64,000 nt of DNA from Coturnix japonica (taxonomy: Eukaryota > Chordata > Aves > Galliformes > Phasianidae), in NCBI RefSeq assembly GCF_001577835.2, contig NC_029519.1, positions 73,900,440 through 73,964,439 of the forward strand. Reading direction: 5' to 3'. The notes under the pieces are model-generated. The model was not told the origin of the DNA, did no database searches, and was given only the letters and a program-made list of their open reading frames with translations. Below, piece after piece: positions 11,971 to 22,250 of the stretch. Each line of letters starts with the position of its first letter. The first letter of the stretch is position 1. The translations under genes were made by a program, and so were the position numbers.

Positions 11971-14900
11971 TTGAAATAATTGCATCACATTATGTGTCAG
12001 AGAAGTCAAACAGTCTGCACAAAAAGTTGCAGACCAAACAAAATAATAGTTTTATGTCTGAAAATATATGAGCACCCCTTATTTATTCAGTTTTACAGAT
12101 ATATTAGAAATCTCAGTCTGCATGAAGGAACACAAGAATGTTCATCAAATCACACAAAGAGTTCACTCCAATTTCAGCAACAGTGAAAGGGTACAGGAGA
12201 CATCACAAGCCCAAGGAAATGATAAAAGACTTTAATTTCTGTATCCCAACTACTGACATGCAATATCAATCTAGAATTGTCACTTATTTGCCTGAATGTG
12301 AAATAAGGAATATTTATGTTTTCAGAAGTAACTTGGAGTATGTATTTCATAGTGTGTATAGTCTCCACATGTGTGTAATGATATACATCACCTTGAGGTC
12401 TTGAACTCAAAAAACATGATTAGCTGGAGGCTAAATCTCCTTTCTGCTTTTAATATTGATGTTAGCTAATATATATGTATTTAGGGACTGGGTTTTGTTG
12501 TTGCTTGTTTGTTTGTTTGATTGTTTGTTTGTTTGTTGTTAAATATGGTTCTTGTAGCTGCCCTACAGATAGCTGTGAAAAGCAATGAAGAACTGGATCT
12601 GGCAGATCTGTGGAGAAGAGCCAGGGTGGAAACTGATCCTGTTAAAAGTTGATCTTTATCACTTGCTGTGATGTCATCCTTATTTGAAAAGAGGAATGTT
12701 GATTCAATATTCTCAAATAGAAGATAGAAGAAGACTATGAATAAGCTTCTCAGTTATCATTTCACATGGGTACATCCTTCACAAAACTCACCTTTCTGAC
12801 CTCTATAAATCTAAGAATGAAAGCAATGAAAGCCTCAAAACTGTGGGAAAGTATCTGCTGCTTAAAAAACATCATTTGTTCCTAACAGTTCACAAATACT
12901 TCACGGTAGAACTTTGAGTAGACAAAGATGGCTTCTGCCCCAACCAGATTAACTCAGCATCACTGTCCCAAAGGACATTAATGACCCCAGCAGACTGTGG
13001 AGAACTGCGATGCAGACGTGAGTTCATACAATGAGTGCTTCACTCAAAGTTCTACCACTGTGTTTGACCTCAAACCCACACATTAATTCTGATTTTTGTG
13101 CTATTTTACAATAGATTTTCCTTTATTTTTCTCAGAATTTCTGGTCATGTTTTCTGATATCTGTTGGATTTTATATTAAGACCAGCACCGATGTAATTGA
13201 TTTGTTGTGAGCAGAGAAGAGGCAAAGCGTGATGATCCCCCCATGAGCTGATTATGTTACAATTGCCATTTCCCATGCCAGAACACTCTATTTTCTTCAG
13301 CTCTGAATTCTTCTTTGGTATAAAATGTTTCCTGCTTCTAAGAGGCAAAAAAAAATCCCATGATAATACAGCAATGAGTGGGGCCTGAGATAAATATTCC
13401 TGACACTACATTTTTTATTCATTTATTTTTTAGAAATAAACAGTTCCTGGGTTTTCACTCTAAGCAATTTATTTACAAGCTTTACTTTGGAGTGACAGAT
13501 GAACTGGTGAATGTTCTCGTCACATGATATAAGAGTGTGCTCAATATTAGAATTGAGGGAAATGCAGATGCACACAGATGCAAAGAGTTTCACCCTTTTC
13601 CAAACTTCTCCATACAATTCATATCTTCTTTCTTTTCATTGTATTTCCAGTTTCACATTATATCTATGAGGATATTACTACCTCATGTACTTAATATAGA
13701 AAAAGATTTTGAGGACTCAATCTGGAAAATTCATCTCCAAATCCAACATTTTCCAGAGGTCATATCTGTGCCTTCTAAATATGGGGAGAACAGAATCAGG
13801 CCCAAGCCAAGTTTAACCTGCAGTCAGCCCACTACGTACATAGAGAGACAAAGAGGGACTCCGAGCTTTTCAAGAATGACTGGATTTCCATTGTATATAT
13901 GGTGCATAGGAAACATTTTTACTGCATCTCCTTTATAACTAATGTTTCTTTGTCCATTATACTTTCAGAGAATAAGTTGCGCCTTTCCTGAGTACTCTAT
14001 AAATGATTGGGTATCATATGAACCATAGTAAGTAGGATAGTTTTCCTATCTGAAAATGAATTCAGTGGTAAAAATAAGCCTGTATAATGTGTTCCCATCT
14101 ACCTGTGATGTGTGCACTTATATATATTGTCCATTGCCTCACAAATCTCCTGTAGGATATAGGAAAATCAGAAGAATCTCCAAAGTGATGCTGTGATTAA
14201 TTCTTACTTTCCTTAAATCTGATTAACTGCAGCAAGATTCAAAGGATTGTGTTCTGACAAGTAAGGCTACAACTCTGTATTCTCTGCCTAATTCCAGTAC
14301 CACTGCAAGCGTTACCCTAGATAGATGAAGTCCTTCCATTTATCAACATGCAAATGGTGCAGTAAGTTCAGTCCTTTCCTAAAGCAGGAAGTGCAAAATT
14401 TCCTGCTGAGAATGGTTATCTATTTTACTGTCCTTATTTTAGAAGGCTTATATCTTTCCCTTCTTTTTAGTTTAGTATTTGAGGGCAAGCTCACATCATA
14501 TATGTGCATTACCTAATGTTTGATTGATTTAATTTTCTGTGTTTTGGTTTTATTAGAATTCTGTGAATTGATAAGTACTAATCTCCTCCTGCAATGTAGC
14601 TAGCAACGATCTCTTGGTTTAGTAAGAAACAATTTACAATTGCAAATACACAAGTTTTTAAGTCTAAAAGACTGTAGCATTCAGTGGGATCAGAACTGAC
14701 TGCTCAGCTGGCAATCCTGATTCATCGCGAACTTGGCATTCTTGGGAGAAAGCCAGCTTGATACTGGACGTGTTAAACTCAGTAGCAATAGCACGGATAG
14801 TTTTAGCCAGTGATCGCAGCACTAGCAAGTCTGTCTTGAAAGGGATGAATGTTTAGGGATGCGTATTTACTTTCTCACCAGGTGTTTCAAGTATCTGCTA

Positions 14901-16345
14901 ATGGCTCTATTGACTCCTAATCTTAGCTGGGCAGCAGAGTGTGAAGTCGGGTTAGGCACTGGAAGTACCCATGCAGATTTCTTTCTGTTATTATTATTAT
15001 AAAATAAACTCGTTCCAAGCTTTGGGACTGCGTTTTATTTCAGCCACCTTGGAAATAAGTAGGAGAGAGGGAAAAAAAAATGGGAATGGAAATGATCTGA
15101 TAAATACGGCGAAGAACAAATTGCCAAAACAATATTTTTTACATTACTATCTTTCTCCAAGGACACATCTGAGGCCGAAGTTTAGTGGAAATAATATATA
15201 TATATAGATAGTTTATTTGACCAAATTTTAGTTCCATGTTAAAGGCCTAAAGAGACCTTTGCACATAGGTGCTGCATATGATGAAACTGCCCTTGCTACG
15301 GATTTTCTCCCTATCGAAATAGATTAAAATCGGGGCAGCAACCAAGTTAGCGTATGTCGGCATTAGAAACAGTAGAAATAACAACGAGAGGAAGGCTCCG
15401 ATGTGGACCATCAACTATTTAAATAAATAAATAAATAAGAGAGAAACAGCATCTCCCTTGGAATTAGCTGAAATACGTCTCCAAATGCTTTTTGCTACGG
15501 ACTAACCCACAGACTCAGGTGAGCTCAGTGGCTTTAACCAACCTTAAACACTCAGAGCAGAAAAGAGGGGACCGGAACCTGAATGCTGAGCTTTGTGCAA
15601 ACCGGAGATGCGCTGAGCATCTGGCAGCTCTCGTTTGCACCTCGCCTATCCAATTCGTTGTTTTCCGTGCTATGGCCTCGACCGTTCTTTCCGGGGTTTT
15701 TCCTTGTTTGGTTCGTTTGTATTTTTTCCTAGAACAGGAACACCATGAGATGTTTGACTCCGAATACACCGATACATCTCCTTATGCTTGACCCCCAGTT
15801 CAAGTCTACCCAAGAAGAAAGAGGACAGGTCAACTAAGGCGTGCAGAGGATTGCAACCAGGAGGAAATTTCACCCTGGGTTTGCAAAGGAGCTGCTCCGA
15901 AGCTCTCCGCACAGGGGCTGCATTAGCACCGCTGTGTCCTATATGGCACCCGGCCACAGCCCCGCCCGGGAAGGGAATCTCCAGGACTGCCCTGAGCCTC
16001 GGGATTACGCTGCATAGAGGCTCGGTGCAAACCATTGAAATACGCATGGAAAGAGAGTGGGGAAAGGAAGGAAAATTAATGTTTATCAAATCCAAATACC
16101 TCTTTCGTTCTCTTTTTCTTTATTTTTTTTCTTTAATTTTATTTTTCTTTTCGCCTTCTGGAAAACTCAACAAGTCGCCCATTTTCGCAAGCGTTTCTGA
16201 ATTTTGCCGTACCACGATTACACTTTCAACCTTTATTTTTAAAACAAAAACCCTTCGATGCACTCTAGGAAACGTCTTTCTTTGGACACTTCCCAGGAGC
16301 GGCTGTACGGAATAGGCATGCAGCTCGGGTTTCTGATAGAAAAGT
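11971..16345. other. Non-coding DNA downstream of SOHo
   Basis: No gene is recognised. Simple repeats occur at about 12493-12540 (TTTG/TTG) and 15418-15438 (AAAT). From about 15.3 kb, CpG content rises toward the SOHo gene. Reading frames near 15.5-16.3 kb overlap on both strands and have no recognisable domain, so I read them as chance openings. The AT-rich 16.1-16.35 kb part may hold the SOHo 3' UTR end. Confidence 0.45.
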
Positions 16346-16351
16346 TTTATT
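16346..16351 (-). promoter_or_regulatory. SOHO-1: Candidate SOHo polyadenylation signal
   Basis: TTTATT on the plus strand is AATAAA in the SOHo transcript, about 745 bases past its stop codon. Another AATAAA lies at 16232-16237. Which is used cannot be told from sequence alone. Confidence 0.4.
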
Positions 16352-17095
16352 TCTCAGTTCGTAATATAAAGCGTGTGAACTCGGAAACCAAAAGAAGACA
16401 AATGCGGTTGGAAATTTTAAGTGGGTTTAAAAGAAGAAAAGAAAAAAGAAAGCCCTCCATTACGGTAGGGCAGCCGATAAAATAATCCCCTGAGCTGTCG
16501 GGGGCGGGGTTAGAATAACTTGTTAGAGTAACTTGTGTGCAAAGCATCAGATGGGTCCTGATCTGGGAACCGGTTAGCACGAAGTGTGATAGAGGAGTTG
16601 TTTGGTTCGAAAATTCAAAATTCAGAGAAGCTATAGAGATTTAGAGAGGTTTCCGCATTTTGATAGTGTCAGAGATGGGGAAATGTTAATTGAAGGGGTA
16701 CTAAAGGTGGAGAATGTGAGATAGAGGAGCGTACGGAGTGGATGGGGCTGTACCCAACGCACTCGGGTGGAGGCACGGTGCGGGGGCAGCCGTGATGACA
16801 CCATTCCCTTGGACTGAGGCAGAATATTGTCTTTCCTAAACCGCGGCCACGGAAGGGCTGCGGAGGGAAGGGAGACACAGCGCATCCCGGTTTCTTTGGC
16901 AGCTCCGTTCTTCTCCGCCTCGAGCAGAAGGCAGACTTTGTTGAAGCTCTGACACGGCGGCACACAACCGCGTGTAAGGGACCCCGGGCCTGAGAGCGGC
17001 TGCCGCGGGTCGGGGCGAAAGCGGATGGTGGCATGGCTGGGCCACAGGGACCATCGCCCTCCTGCAATAGGCAGGGCGGGGGCCGAGGGGAAAAG

Positions 17096-17661
17096 CTATA
17101 CGTCCCCGTCTAGCAGGCTGAAGTGCTTAACCGGGCCGGGAAGGCAGAGGTAGGGGATGGCGTTGCCCGGGTACAGCAGAGGAAAGGGGAGAGGCAGCAG
17201 GCAGCGGCTGAGCAGGGCGCTGTCCTTGTATAGGGCCGGGAAGGAGAAAGAGGCGGCGGGAGGCGGCAGGGGCTCCCCTGGGGGCTCCGCTTGGCCCGGA
17301 CCCTCGGGCTCGGCCGACAGCTGTCTCTTGAGCTTGTTGCGGCGGTTCTGGAACCAGATCTTCACCTGCTTCTCGGAGAGGTGCAGCGCGGCGGCCAAGC
17401 CGGCCCGCTCAGCACTGCTCAGGTAGCGTTTCACGTCGAAGGTGGACTCCAGCTGGAAAACCTGGCTCTTGGAGAAGATGGTCCGCGTCTTTTTCTTGCC
17501 TCCGGCAGCTGAACACCTTCCACTCTCCCTGCTGCAACCCCCAGAGTCCCGCGGCGACGGCTGCCGGCATCCGCGGAACCTCTCCGTGGAAAAAGGAGAA
17601 ACTGAGCCTTCGGCCTCAGCATCCGCCCGGCGCGGCCCTTCCTCCCGCAGCCGCTCGCTGC
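17096..17661 (-). other. SOHO-1: SOHo coding exon 2
   Basis: Encodes residue 66 (split) to 253 and stops with TAG at 17096-17098. The segment before the homeodomain, [18 protein letters not shown].., is open throughout and rich in R, S and E. It includes a PSPRDSGG stretch comparable in position to the SDRDSPE motif of HMX1. Confidence 0.9.
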
Positions 17662-18299
17662 CTGCAATGGCAAAGCACAGCGTTCAGCCCCCCACCCCGC
17701 CGCCGCCCCCGCCCCGCATGCACGCACCCGTGGACGGGGAGAGGGGCCGAGACCGGGGTCTGATCACCGTCCTCCACCTCCAGCCTCCGTGGCGAGGAGG
17801 GAGAGGAGCTCGCAGTGAGTATCTAAAGGATGTCTCTCTGCCCCGTTAGCCGGAGTGGGAGGGAGCTCCAGGACTCGGGTAAAACGACCAAGGAGGCCAG
17901 GAGAGGCCTCTAGGAGCAGGCGGTTTCTAGAGGGGTTCATGTCCTCCCATGGAGCCTGGCTATCTCGAACTGCTGCAGGGAATGAAGCCTGGGCGCGGTC
18001 GCGTTTGGAGGCCCTGGGCTAAACCTCCGTCCTGGGTGGGTGCCTGGCTGGGACCGGACATGCGGATCTGTCTGCTTTGTACCCGAGTCGGTAGAACCTT
18101 TACTGGGCTGCTCCTCCGCAGGCCCCTCTTCTTCCTCCTCCTCCTCTTCCTCTTCGTCCTCCGGCAGCGCGCAGCTGGCCCTACCCTGCTCCCGGGCCTG
18201 GCAGCGGGGACCGGGCTGCAGGATGCTGTCGATGCTGAAGGCCGTCGGTGGGGCCAGGAGAGGCGGTGGGGCTCCGCGGCCGCTCCCGAGCTGCACCAT
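17096..18299 (-). CDS. SOHO-1: SOHo (sensory organ homeobox) transcription factor, two exons
   Basis: Nuclear DNA-binding regulator of the HMX/NKX5 family, known in chicken from otic, optic and branchial sensory tissue. I read join(18104-18299, 17096-17661) on the minus strand, giving 253 residues. The start has a strong GCCATGG context. The N-terminus carries the Groucho-type motif AFSIDSIL (residues 20-27), and a glutamate run follows at about 49-58. The homeodomain spans about 121-180, beginning [12 protein letters not shown], with W48, F49, Q50, N51 and R53 intact. Position 56 is L, where HMX1 has W. The tail ends with an [16 protein letters not shown] segment that resembles the HMX2 C-terminus. 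The donor (CCCA/GTAAAG) and acceptor (TTGCAG/GC) join in phase 1, as in HMX1. Mammals lack this gene, and fish hmx4/soho is the counterpart. Identity is recalled from the family, not aligned. The exon 1 donor is the least certain point. Confidence 0.9.
17318..17497 (-). other. SOHO-1: SOHo homeodomain
   Basis: Sixty residues. The N-terminal arm is KKKTRT and recognition helix 3 contains [17 protein letters not shown], with the invariant WF.N.R pattern. The helix 1-2 loop [18 protein letters not shown] is characteristic of the HMX family. Confidence 0.97.
17662..18103 (-). other. SOHO-1: SOHo intron, 442 bp, phase 1
   Basis: Begins GTAAAG and ends with the pyrimidine-rich CTGTGCTTTGCCATTGCAG on the minus strand. 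It is short and CpG-rich. The split codon becomes AGC (Ser). Confidence 0.7.
18104..18299 (-). other. SOHO-1: SOHo coding exon 1
   Basis: Coding part from ATG (18297-18299) to the donor at 18104/18103. It encodes 65 complete codons plus one base. It holds the repressor-type motif and the acidic run, and ends ..AEEQP before the split codon. The minus-strand frame stays open past the donor to about 17937, but that extension looks intronic because the spliced phase matches the exon 2 acceptor and the HMX1 arrangement. Confidence 0.75.
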
Positions 18300-18640
18300 G
18301 GCGCTCCGTGCCCAGCCGCAGGAGTGGTGGCGGAGGGAAGGCAGCAGCCGGGGCGGAGGGAGGGCTGGGGACAGGGGGAGGAGGAGGAGGGGTCGGGAGG
18401 AGGAGGGAGGGGATGTAGATAGAAGGAGCCAAAGGGCTGAGGGCTTGGGGAGCGGTGTAGGAGGAGAGGGAAAGGAAAGGCTGTGAGGAATCGCTGAAAG
18501 GAGAGAGCAGGAGGGAAGCGGAGAGGAAAGGATTTTTAATTTTTATGTTATTTTATTCTGAGAATGAGGTCCCTTAAGCAGGGGGGAGTAAGGCAAGGCA
18601 GGGCTGAGTGCCCTGCTCAGCATCTTCACTTGGGGACAGA
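18300..18640 (-). promoter_or_regulatory. SOHO-1: Putative SOHo promoter and 5' UTR region
   Basis: Sequence immediately upstream of the SOHo start. It is GC-rich near the ATG, with a purine-rich (GGAGGA) plus strand at 18355-18410. It then turns AT-rich at about 18535-18560, where the minus strand reads AATAAAATAACATAAAAATT, a possible TATA-like element. CACTTG (CAAGTG on the minus strand, a reported HMX1 binding core) is at 18627-18632. The transcription start cannot be placed. Confidence 0.4.
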
Positions 18641-20886
18641 TAGATTCACGGAGCCCAGGGAAAGGTGATGAGGAGGAGGGTGGAAATGTGGGCGTGATGG
18701 CTGAGAGAGAAAGAGATGAGTAGGGCTGGATGTGAGAGAGGGCGAACGGAAGGGGGGATGTGGGAGAAGAGGGTTTGGAATCTGGAAGAGTAAAGAGGTG
18801 GAAGGGAAATTTTGCACAGAGGACATAAGTGACAAAGGAGTGTATGACAGAGAGCTGTCATCGAGAGGGAGGAGGCAGAGAACAGGCACTGAGTGGAGGG
18901 AGAGGGACGAAAGTAGCGAAAAGGAAGAAGAGATATGGGAAAGCGCATTTGAGAAGTGGGAGATGACACACGAGGGGTTGGGCTCGGTGGTCCTTATGGC
19001 TTCTTTTAAACTCGGGTTACTACTTAATTCTAAGAAATGCAGAAATGTGTAAGCAGAGGAGCAAGGGGAGCAATCAACGCATCTCCACAGAGTGCTCCGA
19101 GCAGAAGGGACCCCTTCTCTGCTGGTGAGCCCTGTGGCTCCGGGGCACCCCGAGCCCTCCCTTGGGCGCACACCTTTCGGAGGATGAAATAATTGAGCTA
19201 TTAACGCAAGTGCTCCAGGTGCTCTTCGGGACTCGGACTGCTGTGTGGTATCCGGAAAACTGCTCCTCACCACCTACCAACATCGTCTTAAAAACATATT
19301 ACATTATACCAGGCACTATGTTCTGCCGAGTTAGAGGTGCCACAAGCTCTTCCCACCCCTGCACCCCTGCGCAAAGCCAGGGGAACGTTGTCACCGGCTT
19401 TTAAGAGGCCTTTTAGTCCCATTCGCGATGTTTCCACCACGAAAACTGCTGAGGGCGAGCGAGCAGCTCTTGAAAAAGACAATAGAAGTGCTGACAGACT
19501 CTTAAATATCGTTATGCCGGAGATTCTGTGATTTGAAATGGGGGCTTCTTAAGGATTCGGACCGCGTTAATCTTTAAAGCTGTGGTTCTGGAGAGAGCGG
19601 TTTGCAGCTCTTTTTCATGAAAATTTGTTAGGCTTTAGAAGTGCACTCAGATTTAATGCAGCCGCCTGACGCAGAGCTGGATTTATCCCACCAGGCGACA
19701 AAAATAAAAAACCTCCTCTTCCATTAACACGGTCATTGGCCAAATGCCTGAAGTCGTTGCGTTTGTCTTGCAATGCCTTGCGCAAGCTGACGGGGCCGGT
19801 GGGGTGGAAATGTCCCGTTAAAGGAGCGACAGTGTGAGGGGAGGGCCGGGAAGCAGCGGGGAGAAATGTTAAGAAGCTGAAAAGATGAATTTTCAGAATA
19901 GGGAAAGCAGATCAGGGTAGAGTTGGAGAAGGGGATGGGGGGAGGGAAGAGGTTTTTGAGGCTCCATCTCAATTCACTTCCCGGCCCCAAAAGGCCTCGG
20001 GCGAGGTGCACACCGCTTGAATACAACGATTTTCCTACAGTAGCTAAAGATTTTCAGCCACCGGAATATTCTCACCCCGCGTTTGCTTCGCCCAGCCTCC
20101 GAGTCCGAGGGGCAGATTTTTTGCTTTTAATAATATATTCCTCTATTAGAAGCTCGAGTCGAGCGGAATGGAACCCTTTTTACCTGAAGAAGCTTTTTAC
20201 AAGTGATCCGTCGGCATATATACCCATATTTCCATTTTAGCTCAGAGCAGAGAGGAAAAAAAAAATAGGCTACTCTCGAACTAAATCTAATCGAATTGAA
20301 ATCTGATTAGGTCTTACAGAAAAGCGAGAGTCCGCCTTTACTTGGCTTATGGGATCGGGATCGCTTTATCCCCAATGCAGCCGGCAGTAAATACCCCCCC
20401 ACACACACCCCCGCCCCAGTGCCCACAGACCCTCTGAAGAAGCCTTGAAGTCGTCCCTTCTCCTCTTCCGGGACACAGCCCATGGGAGTGGATCCCAGAG
20501 AGAAGTGCTGTCACGAAAAGAAGTGTAATAATAAAACACAAATTAAAAACTCAGCATCTGCAAGTGTCAGATGGAACTAGACTTTGAGGGGTAAGTAGAC
20601 CCTTCACCTCCAAGTGCTGGACACAGCCAGGGTTGGGCCTTCTGTGACCCCAGGACAGAACATCCTGCTTGGAGAGCTTTGGTCAGCCCTTAAGGTCAAT
20701 TTGAAGTCGGCTAAATCGCCTCCATGCAACTTCTGCACATGATACAAGAGGTGTGCAGAGAAATCCTGGAGGGGATTTGTGAATAATGCAACACCTAGCT
20801 GTTCAATGGGCTGGGACTGCTAAGGAGAGAAGGGAGAGCAAATAAAAACTATGTTAAGAAGAGAAGGAGAACGAGAATGGGAAAAT
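18641..20886. other. SOHo-HMX1 intergenic DNA, SOHo-proximal part
   Basis: The first part (to about 19000) is G/A-rich on the plus strand. The stretch 19490-19740 mixes AT-rich homeobox-like words with CpGs and could be regulatory. CAAGTG words occur at 19207, 20200, 20571 and 20611. Reading frames here are low-complexity and are not believed. Confidence 0.4.
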
Positions 20887-21214
20887 GGGAGAGAGAGGAG
20901 AAGAGAGGAGAGGAGAGGAGAGGAGAGGAGAGGAGAGGAAGAGGAGAGGAGAGAGGAGAGGAGAGGAAGAGGAGAGGAGAGGAGAGGAGAGGAGAGGAGA
21001 GGAGAGGAGGAGGAGAGGAGGAGAGGAAGGAGAGGAGAGGAGAGGAGAGGAGAGGAGAGGAGAGAAGGAGGGAGAGGAAGAGAAGAGAGAGAAGAGAAGA
21101 GAAAGAGAAAGAGAGAGAAGAGAAGAGAAGAGAAGAGAAGAGAAGAGAAGAGAAGAGAGAGAAGAGAAGAGAAGAGAAGAGAAGAGAAAAGAAAAGAAGA
21201 GAAAAGAGAAGAGG
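20887..21214 (+). repeat. 328-bp uninterrupted polypurine microsatellite, (GGAGA)n to (AGAGA)n
   Basis: The plus strand contains only A and G across this interval. It begins with GGAGA pentamers and grades into GAAGA and AAAAG variants. This is a homopurine-homopyrimidine tract between SOHo and HMX1. Long open frames through it on both strands are an artefact of the repeat. Confidence 0.97.
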
Positions 21215-21554
21215 TTTTATGATTTCTTCCCAAGTTTAGATTTTCAAAAGGCACGCATAGCTATGCATATATTTCCATACATAGAAATTAAAACGTAGGA
21301 TCGGTAAGAGGAGTTGAGAACCTCAGGCCGGTTAAATGAAGCGCTAAGAATTCCGCAGTGCAGTTGGGCTCTTTGGGCTGGGGGAAGCAGTGGCGTTGCC
21401 CGGCTGTAGCCGGAGGTAACGGAGCCCTGCAGCGCTATTGCAGGAGCGCGGCCCTAATTGATGCACAGCGCAGGGTGCGCAACCCCGGCCCGACACATTG
21501 CAGGGGTGCAGACAGCCTCTCCCAAGGTAATGCAGCATAAAAGAAAAAAAAATG

Positions 21555-22250
21555 ATCGATCTAAATATATTGTTCAACAGTGGAGCCAGCGCGCACCTAT
21601 GAGATTTATTAAGTATTGATTTGCATGAATATTTTAGACCCATGCCTACGAGAAAAGTTATAGGCCATCTTCGGGGGGTGAGCGATGTACCATTTGCAGT
21701 GCAGCCATGTAACAAGGTGCTTTTCAGCATATCGATCACCTTCATTTGAAGTGTAATTAATAATAACATCTTACAGCGGCTAAGCTAGTTTATTTCAGAG
21801 GGTAACTTCGTATCATGTGCTGATATTCTTTTGCTTTGCTTAAAAAAATACTAAAAAGGCCACCTTTCCGCTAATTATTTCTATTAGCACTCAATAAATA
21901 CAAGGTACCTTTGTGAGCAGCCTGGCAAGGTTCTCCCCCTCCTCGCCTCTGGAGTGCCATCTAGCCAAGCTGTTGTAGCAGCATTCATTAAGCAAATGTC
22001 AACAGACGAGGATTTATGCTGCATAATAATATTACAGCTGTAGTATAACTGGATTTATTTTGAAGCTATTCTGAGATTGCTTTGATCTATAAAGCAGCAA
22101 CGTATGTCTCTATGTGTCGCAAACAGCCTTCGCAAAACTGCTTGGAGCTGTAGAGTCCACCAACGTATTTCTTAGACCATTCTGTCTGCTGAAGCACTAA
22201 GGATGGCTCTTACCTCTTTAATTTGCTTAATAAAGATATGCGGAAGGAAG
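21555..22250. promoter_or_regulatory. Candidate conserved developmental enhancer between SOHo and HMX1
   Basis: Unique, non-repetitive, non-coding sequence with a dense set of developmental factor words. These are a perfect POU octamer ATTTGCAT at 21619-21626, TAATTAA at 21754-21760, CTAATTAT at about 21871, CAGCTG at 22035-22040, and several ATTAA/TTAAT cores. The base composition and lack of repeats fit ultraconserved-type enhancers near homeobox genes. The call rests on texture alone, with no alignment. Confidence 0.35.

Larger units (their letters stand above)
16730..18420. promoter_or_regulatory. CpG-rich domain over the SOHo gene
   Basis: GC- and CpG-dense sequence starts in the SOHo 3' flank, covers both coding exons and the short intron, and ends just upstream of the start codon. 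Developmental homeobox genes typically sit in such islands. Boundaries are by eye. Confidence 0.6.

Noticed and set aside
13537-13938. 133-codon plus-strand frame
   Set aside because: AT-rich sequence with no domain or splice support, so probably chance.
15492-16315. Overlapping frames of 99-175 codons near a CpG-bearing stretch
   Set aside because: They overlap on opposite strands, have no domain, and have no splice context that points to a gene.
18040-18486. Plus-strand frame with a poly-serine run
   Set aside because: It is the antisense shadow of the SOHo glutamate codons.
20820-21298. Several frames of 120-144 codons on both strands
   Set aside because: They run through the purine microsatellite and encode only Glu/Arg/Lys or Ser/Leu/Pro repeats.
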